A stretch of DNA of 64,000 nucleotides from an uncultured Oscillospiraceae bacterium (GCA_900543395.1 UQQT01000009.1:3614-67613), one strand, 5' to 3'; positions 24,729-33,393 are shown, numbered from the stretch's first letter. Translations and numbers: made by a program. Notes: a model not told the origin generated them from the sequence alone.

Positions 24729-27137
24729 ATGAATTATTCTATTTCTGCCGATAAGGCAAAAGAGCTTATCGAAAATAAGCTTTCGCATTTTTTCGGCGTA
24801 ACCCCCGATAACGCGACATACGACCACTACTACCGCAGCGTTGTAATGATTCTCAAAGAGATGATGGGTCAGGGCAGAGCGGAATTTACCGAGAGGGGCG
24901 AAAAATCAAATTCCAAGAGGGTTTATTATCTTTCGATGGAATTTTTGATGGGACGTTCGCTTAAAAACAATCTTTACAATCTCAATCTGCTCGATACCTT
25001 TACGAAAGCTCTCAAAAGCTACGATATCAATATTGAAAAGATATTTGACTGCGAACCCGACGCGGGACTCGGCAACGGCGGACTCGGCAGACTTGCCGCG
25101 TGCTATCTCGACGGACTCGCAACGCAGTGCTATCCCGCGAGAGGATATTCCATTCTTTACGAATACGGAATATTCAAACAGAAACTTGTTGACGGCTGGC
25201 AGACGGAGCTTCCCGATTTCTGGCTTCCCGGCGGCGAGGTTTGGCTTACTCCCAGAGAGGAGAGTGCGGTCGACGTCCTTTTTGAAGGAACTGTAAGAGA
25301 CACGTGGGATGAACGCTATCACCATGTCGAGCTTGAAAACTATACGGCGATAAAAGCTGTCCCGTACGATATGTTCGTAGCGGGCAAGGACGGAAAGGGT
25401 ATCAGCGTATTAAGACTCTGGAGCGCTATGGCTCCCGGTCTTGATATGGCTCTGTTTAACCAGGGCGACTATATGCGTGCCATGGAGAGAAACGCTATGG
25501 CGGAGGTCATCAGCAAGGTTCTCTATCCTGCCGACAATCACCCCGAGGGCAAGAGCTTAAGATTAAGACAGCAGTATTTCCTTGTTTCCGCTTCTATTCA
25601 GGATATTATCAGACATCATTTGAGAACGTACGACACCGTTGACAATCTTCCCGATAAGGTTGCGATTCATATAAACGATACTCACCCGACGCTTGCGATT
25701 CCCGAGCTTATGAGAATACTTCTCGACGAATGCGGTTACGGCTGGGACGACGCATGGAAGATAGTTACGAACACCGTAGCGTATACGAACCATACCGTCA
25801 TGAAAGAGGCTCTCGAGTGCTGGGGCGAGGATCTTGTCAAGAGACTTATCCCCAGAGTTTACGAGATTATCAAGGAGATCGACAACAGATTCAGATATTA
25901 CGTATGGTGTGCTACGGGCGACGCGGATTATGTCGAGAGAACGGCGATTATTTCAAACGGAGTCGTCAGAATGGCTAACCTCTGTGTTGCTTCCTGCCAC
26001 AGCGTAAACGGTGTTTCCGCGCTTCACAGTCAGATATTAAAGGATACTGTATTCAACGATTTCTACCGCCTGACTCCCGATAAATTCAAAAATGTTACAA
26101 ACGGTATTGCCCACAGACGCTGGCTCTGCCAGTCAAACCCCGAACTTACTTCTTATCTTACAAAGCTTATCGGCGACGGATTCGTTCGTCATGCCGACGA
26201 GCTTGAAAAGCTTAAAAAGTACAAGGACGACGCTAAGGTTCTTTCGCAGCTTGATAGAATTAAGAGAAACAACAAAAAGCGTTTTGCCGACCATGTCAAA
26301 AAGACTATGGGAATCGAGCTTGATCCCGATTCGATTTTCGACGTTCAGGTAAAGCGTCTGCACGAGTACAAGAGACAGCATCTCAATGCGCTCAATATCG
26401 TTGCAAAGTACCTTGAAATAAAAGAAAATCCCGGTGCAAATCATACGAAGCATACGTATATATTCGGTGCGAAAGCGGCCCCCGGATATTTTGTCGCAAA
26501 GAAAATAATCAGCTTTATCTGCGCTCTTGCCGACATGATAAACAACGACCCCGACGTCAATAAGTATATGAAGGTCGTTTATGTCGAGGATTACTGCGTA
26601 ACGGCGGCGGAGAGACTTATGCCCGCGGCCGATATTTCCGAGCAGATTTCCCTTGCCGGAACCGAGGCGAGCGGCACGGGCAACATGAAGTTAATGATAA
26701 ACGGAGCCGTAACGCTCGGAACAATGGACGGCGCGAACGTCGAAATTCACAACGCAGTGGGCGATGACAACATTATTATATTCGGTATGAATACGAAAGA
26801 GGTAAACGAGCTTTCGCACAGCGGCTACAATCCTCATGCGTATTACGATAACAATCCCGAGCTGAGAAAGGTTATCGACTTTATAAACAACGTCGGAATA
26901 AACGGACAGAAATTCCCCGAGATAGGTTCGACGATTCTTTATCACGACCCGTATATGGTTCTTGCGGATTTTGCCGATTACAGACTCGCTCAAAGACGTG
27001 CCGAGCAGATGTACGCTGACCGCAAGGCGTGGAATAAGATGTCTCTTATGAATATCGCAGGCGCGGGAATTTTCGCCGCCGACAGAGCGGTCAATGACTA
27101 TGCGAGAGATATCTGGCATACGAAGCCGGCAAAGTAA
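24729..27137 (+). CDS. glgP: Glycogen/maltodextrin phosphorylase
   Basis: This 802-residue GT35 phosphorylase releases glucose-1-phosphate from alpha-1,4-glucans. Landmarks are YYLSMEFLMGRSLKNNL, DAGLGNGGLGRLAACYLDG, HINDTHPTLAIPELMR, NHTVMKEALE and the pyridoxal-phosphate site EASGTGNMKLMINGAVTLGTMDGANVEI with its lysine. I start at the ATG at 24729 after GGAGGA; in-frame codons upstream begin inside the promoter. The next gene encodes a GH13 enzyme, so together they mobilise storage or imported glucans. Confidence 0.95.
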   Translation: MNYSISADKAKELIENKLSHFFGVTPDNATYDHYYRSVVMILKEMMGQGRAEFTERGEKSNSKRVYYLSMEFLMGRSLKNNLYNLNLLDTFTKALKSYDINIEKIFDCEPDAGLGNGGLGRLAACYLDGLATQCYPARGYSILYEYGIFKQKLVDGWQTELPDFWLPGGEVWLTPREESAVDVLFEGTVRDTWDERYHHVELENYTAIKAVPYDMFVAGKDGKGISVLRLWSAMAPGLDMALFNQGDYMRAMERNAMAEVISKVLYPADNHPEGKSLRLRQQYFLVSASIQDIIRHHLRTYDTVDNLPDKVAIHINDTHPTLAIPELMRILLDECGYGWDDAWKIVTNTVAYTNHTVMKEALECWGEDLVKRLIPRVYEIIKEIDNRFRYYVWCATGDADYVERTAIISNGVVRMANLCVASCHSVNGVSALHSQILKDTVFNDFYRLTPDKFKNVTNGIAHRRWLCQSNPELTSYLTKLIGDGFVRHADELEKLKKYKDDAKVLSQLDRIKRNNKKRFADHVKKTMGIELDPDSIFDVQVKRLHEYKRQHLNALNIVAKYLEIKENPGANHTKHTYIFGAKAAPGYFVAKKIISFICALADMINNDPDVNKYMKVVYVEDYCVTAAERLMPAADISEQISLAGTEASGTGNMKLMINGAVTLGTMDGANVEIHNAVGDDNIIIFGMNTKEVNELSHSGYNPHAYYDNNPELRKVIDFINNVGINGQKFPEIGSTILYHDPYMVLADFADYRLAQRRAEQMYADRKAWNKMSLMNIAGAGIFAADRAVNDYARDIWHTKPAK

Positions 27138-27173
27138 TTTAATATTTTAATAAACTGTAAAGGAGGCGGGAAC

Positions 27174-29048
27174 ATGGCGTTTGTCGCATATAATTCGAGA
27201 GATTTAAGACATAAATCCGTATTCGGAAGCTCGGCTTCGGGCGAAAAAATATGGTTTTGTGTCCTAATGCCGAGGGATATGGGCGTATCCGCCGTGTATC
27301 TCGTCACTTCAAAGGACGGCGGGGAGAATAATTGGATTCGCCTTGACTGGAAAAGCACCGACGGAATAACCGAATGGTGGGGCGTTGAATATTCGTTCGG
27401 CGAGAGCGGACTGTTCTTCTATCATTTTGAATTTGACGCGCCGTACGGCAGGGGCAAAATATTTTTGAATTCGGCGGGGATGGGCGAGTTTTCGGATTCC
27501 GGCAGACGCTGGCAGCAGACTGTTTATTCTCCCGATTTCAAAACGCCGGATAAATTTAAGGGCGGAGTCATGTATCAGATTTTTCCCGACAGATTTTATT
27601 ATTCGGGTAAATCGAAGAAAAACGTGCCCTCGGACAGAAAAATTCACAAAAGCTGGTCGGACGGCGTTAAATGGCAGTGCGGCTCGGACGGAAAGTACAG
27701 AAACGACGACTATTTCTGCGGCGACCTTAACGGAATAAAAGAAAAGCTTGATTATTTAAAGGATATGGGCGTTACGTGCCTGTATTTGAACCCGATATTC
27801 GAGGCTCATTCGAATCACCGCTACAATACTGCGGACTATATGAAGATTGATCCGCTTTTGGGTACGAATCCCGATTTTGTTTCGCTTTGCAAAGAGGCCG
27901 AAAAACACGGCATTTCGATAATTCTCGACGGCGTTTTCAGCCACACGGGCGACGACAGTATTTATTTTAACAAGGAAAACAGATACGATTCCGTCGGCGC
28001 GTATAATTCGCAGTCGAGCGTTTATTATCCGTGGTACACGTTCGAGCATTGGAATGATAAATATAAATCATGGTGGGGCTTTACGACTCTGCCGGAGACG
28101 AACGAAACAGACGAGAGCTACTGCGAATTCATAACGGGCAAAAACGGCGTTGTCCGAAATTGGCTCAGGGCTGGAGCATCCGGGTTCAGACTCGACGTTG
28201 CGGACGAGCTTCCCGATTCATTTATAGAAAAAATCCGTTCCGCTCTTAAAGCAGAAAAACCGGACGCGCTTTTGATAGGAGAGGTCTGGGAGGACGCGAG
28301 CAATAAATTTTCCATGGGTACACGGCGCAGATATCTTGCGGGGAACGAACTCGATTCCGTTATGAATTACCCGTTCAGGGACGCGGTTATTTCGTTTATG
28401 CTTGATTCGATTGCCGAGAATTTTAATGAGAAAATTCTGACCGTCGTTGAAAATTATCCTCCGCAGACGCTCGACGTTTTGATGAATTCGCTCGGAACCC
28501 ATGACACGGAGCGCATATTTTCGGTTCTCGGCGGAATAAATGCCGAAAACAGGGACAGGGAGTGGCAGTCGACAGCATGCCTTGACGAAAAGCAGAGGGA
28601 ATCCGCGCTGCGTAAGCTTAAATGCGCCGCCGTTCTGCAGTTTACATTGCCCGGAATTCCGTGCGTTTATTACGGAGATGAAATTCCGCTTGAAGGCTGT
28701 AAAGACCCTTTCAACAGATCGGCTTTTAAATGGAAAAAAAATAAACTATTATATAATACATATAAGAAGCTTGCAGAAATCCGCAGAGAGCATGAAAGTC
28801 TCGCCCGCGGAAAATTCGTAAGCATTTCGGCAATGCTCGGGTGCGTCGCATACGCAAGAGAGTGTGAAAACGATTCGGTTATGGTTATATGCAACATGAA
28901 TCCGCACGACATAAATTATTATCTTCCGCCTGAGAGACAGTCATATACGGGACTTTCGGGAGCCGAAATTATCAATAATTCGGTCGCCGTCCGTGCGGAA
29001 TCTGCCGTGATTCTTTCCCGTAAAAGCGGAAACGGTAAAAAAACGTAA
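27174..29048 (+). CDS. GH13 alpha-glucan hydrolase (neopullulanase/cyclomaltodextrinase type)
   Basis: This 624-residue cytosolic enzyme has an N-terminal beta-sandwich (about residues 1-120, CBM34-like). A GH13 barrel follows, with YQIFPDRF, YLNPIFEAHSNHRYNTADY, GFRLDVADE (nucleophile Asp), LIGEVWED (acid/base Glu) and LGTHDTER (third acidic residue), then a C-terminal beta domain. Absence of a signal peptide fits hydrolysis of internal glycogen or imported maltodextrin, complementing the phosphorylase encoded just upstream. The gene has AAAGGAGG before the ATG. Confidence 0.85.
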   Translation: MAFVAYNSRDLRHKSVFGSSASGEKIWFCVLMPRDMGVSAVYLVTSKDGGENNWIRLDWKSTDGITEWWGVEYSFGESGLFFYHFEFDAPYGRGKIFLNSAGMGEFSDSGRRWQQTVYSPDFKTPDKFKGGVMYQIFPDRFYYSGKSKKNVPSDRKIHKSWSDGVKWQCGSDGKYRNDDYFCGDLNGIKEKLDYLKDMGVTCLYLNPIFEAHSNHRYNTADYMKIDPLLGTNPDFVSLCKEAEKHGISIILDGVFSHTGDDSIYFNKENRYDSVGAYNSQSSVYYPWYTFEHWNDKYKSWWGFTTLPETNETDESYCEFITGKNGVVRNWLRAGASGFRLDVADELPDSFIEKIRSALKAEKPDALLIGEVWEDASNKFSMGTRRRYLAGNELDSVMNYPFRDAVISFMLDSIAENFNEKILTVVENYPPQTLDVLMNSLGTHDTERIFSVLGGINAENRDREWQSTACLDEKQRESALRKLKCAAVLQFTLPGIPCVYYGDEIPLEGCKDPFNRSAFKWKKNKLLYNTYKKLAEIRREHESLARGKFVSISAMLGCVAYARECENDSVMVICNMNPHDINYYLPPERQSYTGLSGAEIINNSVAVRAESAVILSRKSGNGKKT

Positions 29049-29065
29049 AAATTTTTTAAAAGCCC

Positions 29066-29094
29066 TTGACCTTGCAGTTGAAATATGGTATAGT
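29066..29094 (+). promoter_or_regulatory. Sigma-A promoter of rpmG-secE-nusG
   Basis: TTGACC (29066-29071), a 17-base spacer and TATAGT (29089-29094). Transcription should begin near 29101, at the base of a hairpin. Confidence 0.75.
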
Positions 29095-29101
29095 ATTCAT
29101 A

Positions 29102-29170
29102 CCTCTTTGAGGGTTTATTTTTTATGCGCTTTTTTGCGTACATATATCTTTACCCTCAAATTATAAGAGG
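29102..29170 (+). ncRNA. Structured 5' leader of rpmG
   Basis: The RNA would begin with CCTCTTTGAGGG, pairing with CCCTCAAA and AAGAGG downstream (29153-29160 and 29165-29170). A small inner CGC/GCG stem is also possible. No T tract follows and the rpmG Shine-Dalgarno lies 16 bases beyond, so it could stabilise the message or affect translation. No known leader family was recognised. Confidence 0.5.
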
Positions 29171-29198
29171 GAGGCTAACATTAATTGGAGGTGCCGTT

Positions 29199-29348
29199 AT
29201 GAGAGTTAAGATCACTCTTGCATGCACGGAGTGCAAGCAGCGCAATTACAACACGATGAAGAACAAGAAGAATTCACCCGACAGATTAGAGATGAACAAA
29301 TACTGCAGATTCTGCAGAAAGCATACTCTTCACAGAGAAAGCAAGTAA
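29199..29348 (+). CDS. rpmG: 50S ribosomal protein L33
   Basis: This 49-residue basic protein is L33, with the CxxC...CxxC zinc-binding form (ACTECKQRN and YCRFCRKH). The start is the ATG at 29199 preceded by GGAGG at normal distance; an upstream in-frame ATG at 29124 lies in the leader hairpin and is not used. The rpmG-secE-nusG order is the common Firmicutes arrangement. Confidence 0.95.
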   Translation: MRVKITLACTECKQRNYNTMKNKKNSPDRLEMNKYCRFCRKHTLHRESK

Positions 29349-29393
29349 ACGTTCGCTCACTATCGAACCAACTTATGAAAGGATGGGTTCTTA

Positions 29394-29807
29394 ATGGCAG
29401 ATGAAAACAAAAAGGCTCAGAAAAAGGCCGAAAAAGAACTTGAAAAGGCTAAGAAAGAACGCATAAAGCAGTCCAAGCCTAAAAAAGAGGGCAACGTTTT
29501 CACGCGTATGTGGGCGGCTATAAAGAAATTCTTTAAGGGCTTTACGGGTACCTGCAAAAAGGTTATCTGGCCCGACAGAAAGACCGTTCTTAAAAACTCG
29601 GCGATCGTTTTCGTATGTATTGCCGTTCTTGCGGTTATTATCGGTTTGCTTGACTGGGGACTGATGGGTTCCGTACGTCTTGCCGAAAAAGGCATTGAGA
29701 ATGCTAAGACTTCTCACAGCGAGGAAGCGTCAACGAATGCCGATTCGGCTAACTCGATTACCGTCGATACCAGCGGAGAAAAAACCTCGCAGGCAGACGC
29801 AGGTTAA
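29394..29807 (+). CDS. secE: Preprotein translocase subunit SecE
   Basis: This 137-residue protein has the SecE core: an amphipathic helix (FTRMWAAIKKFFKGFTGTCKKVIWPDRKTV) followed by one membrane helix (SAIVFVCIAVLAVIIGLLDWGL). It has a Lys/Glu-rich N-terminal extension of about 35 residues and an acidic, disordered C-terminal tail, so it is longer than the usual 60-70 residues. It stabilises SecY in the translocon. It sits between rpmG and nusG. Confidence 0.9.
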   Translation: MADENKKAQKKAEKELEKAKKERIKQSKPKKEGNVFTRMWAAIKKFFKGFTGTCKKVIWPDRKTVLKNSAIVFVCIAVLAVIIGLLDWGLMGSVRLAEKGIENAKTSHSEEASTNADSANSITVDTSGEKTSQADAG

Positions 29808-29846
29808 CAGTTTTTAATTTTAATTGCATGATACGGAGGATATACA

Positions 29847-30455
29847 ATGTCGGATGACGTAAAATGGTTTGTGGTGCACACTTATTCCGGATATGAGAAT
29901 AAGGTTGCTACCGATATCGAAAAAGTAGTTGAAAACCGTAAAATGCAGGATGAGGTCCTTGAAGTAAAGATTCCCACCGAGACCGTTGTTGAAAAGGTAA
30001 CAAAAACCCGCAAGGTCAAAAATGAGGACGGATTCGAAGTCGAGGAACCGTATACCGAGGACAGGGAAGTCGTACGCAAGCTTTACCCGAGCTATGTATT
30101 TGTTAAGGTAAGCGTTTACTATGACACTAAGTCCGGCGAGCTTAAAATGACGGACGAGACATGGTATCTTATCCGTAATACGAGAGGCGTTACGGGCTTC
30201 GTAGGCCCCGAGGGCAAACCCACGCCCCTTACCGAGAAGGAAGTTTACTCTATGGGCGTTGAGAAACGCACGGTTGAAGTTAATTTCAGCGTCGGCGATC
30301 TCGTTTCGGTTATCGGCGGTCCTTTCGACAGCTTCCAGGGTACTGTCGATAAGATTGACGTTGACAATGATCTTGTCCGCGTCATAATTTCAATGATGGG
30401 ACGTGAAACTCCTATCGAATTAGGTCTTGATCAGGTTGAACCCGCTCTTGACTGA
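29847..30455 (+). CDS. nusG: Transcription termination/antitermination protein NusG
   Basis: This 202-residue protein has the NGN domain (WFVVHTYSGYENKVATDIEKVVENRKMQ) with a charged insert near residues 45-75, KLYPSYVFVKV, and RNTRGVTGFVGPEGKPTPL. The C-terminal KOW domain contains FSVGDLVSVIGGPFDSFQGTV. It binds RNA polymerase and modulates pausing and Rho- or ribosome-coupled events. The position before rplK is conserved across bacteria. Confidence 0.95.
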   Translation: MSDDVKWFVVHTYSGYENKVATDIEKVVENRKMQDEVLEVKIPTETVVEKVTKTRKVKNEDGFEVEEPYTEDREVVRKLYPSYVFVKVSVYYDTKSGELKMTDETWYLIRNTRGVTGFVGPEGKPTPLTEKEVYSMGVEKRTVEVNFSVGDLVSVIGGPFDSFQGTVDKIDVDNDLVRVIISMMGRETPIELGLDQVEPALD

Positions 30456-30518
30456 TAATTCACTTATTAATTAATGGTAATTCGCGGTATTTTCCGCTTG
30501 TTACAGGGCTTAGGCTCT

Positions 30519-30555
30519 GTGGGAGGGTCGGCTTTTACCGATCCGCCACTACCAC
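30519..30555 (+). ncRNA. Hairpin resembling an L1-binding site upstream of rplK
   Basis: GTGG and CCAC close a stem; a GA bulge on the 5' side leads to a 7-bp inner stem GGGTCGG/CCGATCC with a six-base loop. A second hairpin with the same plan precedes rplA. The two-helix/asymmetric-loop plan is that of L1 protein sites on rRNA and mRNA. Autoregulation is inferred. Confidence 0.5.
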
Positions 30556-30576
30556 ATTTTTTTTGGAGGTGCAGAC

Positions 30577-31002
30577 ATGGCACAGAAAGTAACAGGCTAT
30601 ATTAAGCTTCAGATTCCTGCCGGTAAAGCAACACCGGCTCCCCCCGTAGGTCCCGCTTTAGGACAGCACGGCGTTAACATTATGGCGTTCACCAAGGAAT
30701 TCAATGAGCGTACAAAGAATGATATCGGACTCATCATTCCCGTAATCATCACGGTTTATGCAGACCGTACATTCTCTTTTGTAACAAAGACTCCGCCCGC
30801 AGCGGTTCTTATTAAGAAGGCTTGCGGTATTGAGAGCGGCTCAGGCGTCCCCAACAAGACTAAAGTCGCAACTATCACCTCGGAGCAGATCAGAAAGATC
30901 GCAGAAACCAAGATGCCCGACCTTAACGCGGCAAGTATCGAGACTGCTATGAGCATGATCGCCGGTACGGCTCGCAGCATGGGCGTTGTCGTTGCTGATT
31001 GA
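30577..31002 (+). CDS. rplK: 50S ribosomal protein L11
   Basis: This 141-residue protein is a full-length L11: KVTGYIKLQIPAGKATPAPPVGPALGQHGVNIMAFTKEFN at the N-terminus and TSEQIRKIAETKMPDLNAASIETAMSMIAGTARSMGV in the RNA-binding domain. It binds the GTPase-associated centre of 23S rRNA. GGAGG precedes the start. It is followed by rplA after a gap that contains an L1-like hairpin. Confidence 0.97.
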   Translation: MAQKVTGYIKLQIPAGKATPAPPVGPALGQHGVNIMAFTKEFNERTKNDIGLIIPVIITVYADRTFSFVTKTPPAAVLIKKACGIESGSGVPNKTKVATITSEQIRKIAETKMPDLNAASIETAMSMIAGTARSMGVVVAD

Positions 31003-31011
31003 TGCTCCCGT

Positions 31012-31037
31012 GTGGGAGGACAAATCCGATTAACCAC
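31012..31037 (+). ncRNA. Hairpin resembling an L1-binding site upstream of rplA
   Basis: GTGG/CCAC outer stem, GA on the 5' side opposite GATTAA on the 3' side, and an inner GGA/TCC stem. The GA/GAxxAA asymmetric loop resembles the L1 recognition loop as I recall it. It ends 19 bases before the L1 start codon. Confidence 0.5.
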
Positions 31038-31056
31038 TTATGGGAGGTAAATAATT

Positions 31057-31761
31057 ATGAAACACGGTAAAAAATACGTTGAGAGCGTTAAGCTCATAGA
31101 CAAAGCAAAACTTTATGAATCCACCGAGGCTATTGAACTCGCTGTTAAAACCGCAACTGCTAAATTTGACGAGACCGTCGAGGTTCACGTTCGTCTGGGC
31201 GTTGACTCACGTCACGCAGATCAGCAGGTCAGAGGCGCAGTCGTTCTTCCGAACGGAACCGGTAAAAAGGTTCGCGTAGCCGTATTCGCTAAGGGCGCAG
31301 AGGCTGACGCAGCTGTTGCCGCAGGCGCAGAGGTTGTCGGTGCCGAGGATCTCGTTGCGAGAGTTCAGAACGAGGGCTTTATGGATTTCGACGTCGCTAT
31401 TGCGGCTCCCAACATGATGGGTCTTGTAGGTCGTTTAGGTAAGGTGCTCGGTCCCCGCGGACTTATGCCCTCGCCCAAAGCAGGAACCGTAACCCCCGAT
31501 GTTGCTAAGGCTGTTAACGACGCTAAGGCAGGTAAGATCGAGTATCGTCTCGATAAGACCAACATCATTCACTGCCCCATCGGCAAGGCTTCGTTCGGCG
31601 CAGAGAAGCTCAATGAGAACTACAACACTCTCATGGATGCTATTCTCAAGGCTAAGCCCGCCGCAGCAAAGGGTCAGTATATCCGTTCCTGTGTTCTGGC
31701 TACCACTATGGGCCCCGGAATCAGAATCAACCCCAACAAGGTTATTGCCGCTGCCGAATAA
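31057..31761 (+). CDS. rplA: 50S ribosomal protein L1
   Basis: This 234-residue protein is full-length L1, with KFDETVEVHVRLGVDSRHADQQVRGAVVLPNGTGK near the N-terminus, the inserted second domain with MMGLVGRLGKVLGPRGLMPSPKAGTV, and a returning first domain ending RINPNKV. It binds the L1 stalk of 23S rRNA and in other bacteria represses its own operon by binding the mRNA. GGAGG is 10 bases upstream. Confidence 0.97.
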   Translation: MKHGKKYVESVKLIDKAKLYESTEAIELAVKTATAKFDETVEVHVRLGVDSRHADQQVRGAVVLPNGTGKKVRVAVFAKGAEADAAVAAGAEVVGAEDLVARVQNEGFMDFDVAIAAPNMMGLVGRLGKVLGPRGLMPSPKAGTVTPDVAKAVNDAKAGKIEYRLDKTNIIHCPIGKASFGAEKLNENYNTLMDAILKAKPAAAKGQYIRSCVLATTMGPGIRINPNKVIAAAE

Positions 31762-31776
31762 TCGGTATTTAACCTA

Positions 31777-31805
31777 TTGACAAGTATCATTTTATATGAT
31801 ATAAT
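31777..31805 (+). promoter_or_regulatory. Sigma-A promoter of rplJL
   Basis: Perfect TTGACA (31777-31782), a 17-base spacer and perfect TATAAT (31800-31805). Confidence 0.9.
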
Positions 31806-31811
31806 GATTAA

Positions 31812-31965
31812 GCTGTTCTAAAGACAGTAGGTGCGTTTATTCGCATAAGTTTTATCGCCTACCGAGGAATGGATACATTATTCAGTGAATTTGTATGCCT
31901 TTCTGCGGTGACGCAGAGAGGCTTTTCATTTATAACCTGAACAGCACATTTACTTATTAGGGCAG
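31812..31965 (+). ncRNA. Ribosomal protein L10 leader
   Basis: The leader contains the characteristic AAAGACAGTAGGTGCG...CGCCTACCGAGG core, with a paired stem closing on AGGTGCG/CGCCT, and sits between a perfect promoter and rplJ. It ends in a terminator-like hairpin (31897-31929). In Firmicutes the L10-(L12)4 complex binds this motif to repress rplJL. Confidence 0.85.
31897..31929 (+). terminator. Attenuator hairpin in the L10 leader
   Basis: GCCTTTCTGCG, a GTGA loop and CGCAGAGAGGC are followed by TTTTCATTT, 46 bases before the rplJ start. Confidence 0.7.
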
Positions 31966-31974
31966 GTGAAATCA

Positions 31975-32535
31975 ATGGCAAGCGCAAGCATTTTAGAGGC
32001 AAAGAAACAGCAGGTAGCCGCTATCAGCGAGAGACTTAACGGTGCAGTTGCAGGCGTTATCGTTGACTATAAGGGCACTTCTGTTGCTGATGATACCGCG
32101 CTTCGCGCAGAGCTGAGAAAAGCAGGCGTTGACTACTCCGTAGTTAAGAATACTCTTCTCAACATCGCTATCAAGGGTACCGAGCTTGAGGAGCTTTCAG
32201 GAGTTCTTGAGGGCACTACGGCTCTTGCTACCAGCGCAGAGGATCACGTTGCTTCGGCTCGTATTCTTTCAGAGTTTGCAGACAAGCATGATAATTTCTC
32301 TATCAAGGGCGGATTCCTTGACGGAAAAGTAATCTCGCTTGAGACTATCAACGGTCTTGCAAAGCTTCCCTCCAAGGAAGTTCTTCTTGCTACCGTTGCA
32401 TGCGCATTCCAGGCTCCCATGGCTTCGTTCGCAAGAGCGATCAAGGCAGTTGCGGAGAAGGACGGCGAAGCTGAATCGGCAGACGCTCCCGCAGAGGAGG
32501 CGGCTCCCGCTGAGGAAGCACCCGCGGCAGAATAA
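31975..32535 (+). CDS. rplJ: 50S ribosomal protein L10
   Basis: This 186-residue L10 has the N-terminal AKKQQVAAISERLNGAVAGVIVDYKG rRNA-binding domain and the KNTLLNIAIKG segment. The Ala/Glu-rich C-terminal tail (DGEAESADAPAEEAAPAEEAPAAE) follows the L7/L12-binding helix. I use the ATG at 31975; an in-frame GTG three codons upstream lies in the Shine-Dalgarno region. L10 forms the base of the ribosomal stalk. Confidence 0.95.
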   Translation: MASASILEAKKQQVAAISERLNGAVAGVIVDYKGTSVADDTALRAELRKAGVDYSVVKNTLLNIAIKGTELEELSGVLEGTTALATSAEDHVASARILSEFADKHDNFSIKGGFLDGKVISLETINGLAKLPSKEVLLATVACAFQAPMASFARAIKAVAEKDGEAESADAPAEEAAPAEEAPAAE

Positions 32536-32590
32536 TTTTGCCGATTATTTAATTTAGAATTTTAACTTTATAATTTGGAGGTTCATTAAC

Positions 32591-32968
32591 ATGGCATCAG
32601 AGAAAGTAACCCAGATCGTAGACCTCGTAGCTGAGCTTTCAGTTCTCGAGCTTGCAGATCTTGTTAAAGAAGTAGAAGACAGATTCGGCGTTTCGGCAGC
32701 TGCTCCCGTAGCTGTTGCAGCCGGCCCCGTTGCAGCCGCAGCTGAGGAAGAGAAGACTGAGTTTGACGTTGTTCTTGCAGGCTTCGACGCTGCCGCTAAG
32801 ATTAAGGTAATCAAGGTTGTTCGTGAGATCACCGGTCTCGGACTTGCAGACGCTAAGGCTGCTGTCGAGGGCGCACCCAAGACCCTTAAAGAGGCTGTAT
32901 CAAAGGACGAGGCTGAGGAACTCAAGAAGAAGCTTGAGGAATCCGGCGCAAAGGTTGAGCTTAAGTAA
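32591..32968 (+). CDS. rplL: 50S ribosomal protein L7/L12
   Basis: This 125-residue protein shows the N-terminal dimerisation helices (ASEKVTQIVDLVAELSVLELADLVKEVEDRFG), an Ala/Val-rich hinge and the factor-binding domain EKTEFDVVLAGFDAAAKIKVIKVVREITGLGLADAKAAVEGAP. It recruits translational GTPases. A strong terminator follows and the next genes are CRISPR-associated, so rpoBC is not cotranscribed here. Confidence 0.97.
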   Translation: MASEKVTQIVDLVAELSVLELADLVKEVEDRFGVSAAAPVAVAAGPVAAAAEEEKTEFDVVLAGFDAAAKIKVIKVVREITGLGLADAKAAVEGAPKTLKEAVSKDEAEELKKKLEESGAKVELK

Positions 32969-33003
32969 TCAACCCCTGCTTACAGCGTAAATAAGTAATG
33001 CGA

Positions 33004-33032
33004 GAACCGCTCGAACGAGCGGTTCTTTTTTT
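33004..33032 (+). terminator. Strong intrinsic terminator after rplL
   Basis: GAACCGCTCG, a two-base loop and CGAGCGGTTC are followed by seven T residues. Confidence 0.9.
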
Positions 33033-33236
33033 GTTTGTTTTCCGACTTGACAGCAATTATGAGTACTCTGTAATATTTTAAAGCTTTACAATCACTACGG
33101 CGCAATGGTTTGAAAGTGTAAAATTTTCCTCTTTAATCATAAGCTGTGAAATAAATATATTGCTTTCATAATTATTGTATGGTAATATAATTCTATACAG
33201 ATGACCTGAATTTGACAAAGTGTGATAAAACATTGC
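33033..33236. other. AT-rich spacer between rplL terminator and tracrRNA
   Basis: This stretch holds no reading frame I can support. It contains TTGACA-like (33212-33217) and TATAAT-like words, but none pair at a normal 16-18 base spacing, so I could not assign a cas9 promoter. Any cas9 transcript starting here would run antisense through the tracrRNA gene. Confidence 0.5.
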
Positions 33237-33357
33237 AAAAAAATAAAGACTCGACAATCGAGTCCCATTTTCTCCGCACCGCGGAAGCCCTCAAGGGGCG
33301 GCTTGAAAAAATTTTATTTGAACTTTGCAGTGTAATCTCATATGGTAGTCTGAGATT
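33237..33357 (-). ncRNA. tracrRNA of the type II-A CRISPR system
   Basis: On the minus strand an anti-repeat (about 33326-33357) is complementary to the array repeat: CTACCATATGA is an exact match and the flanks pair partly. It is followed by AAAGTTCAAATAAAA, a nexus/stem region around CAAGCCGCC...GGGCTTCC, and a terminator hairpin GACTCGA-CAA-TCGAGTC (33248-33264) with a T-rich end. The predicted length is about 121 nt. The anti-repeat has several mismatches to the repeat, giving the usual bulge. Confidence 0.85.
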
Positions 33358-33363
33358 GTCTTT

Positions 33364-33392
33364 ATGATAGCACAGAAATAAGGAGATGTCAA
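33364..33392 (-). promoter_or_regulatory. tracrRNA promoter overlapping the cas9 ribosome-binding region
   Basis: On the minus strand a perfect TTGACA (33387-33392), a 17-base spacer and TATCAT with an extended TG (33364-33369). The -35 box lies between the cas9 Shine-Dalgarno AGGAG (33381-33385) and its ATG at 33394. Confidence 0.85.
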
Positions 33393-33393
33393 T

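Noticed and set aside
33181..33240. cas9 promoter at TTGACA 33212
   Set aside because: No -10-like sequence lies 16-18 bases downstream (GCAAAA at 33235-33240).
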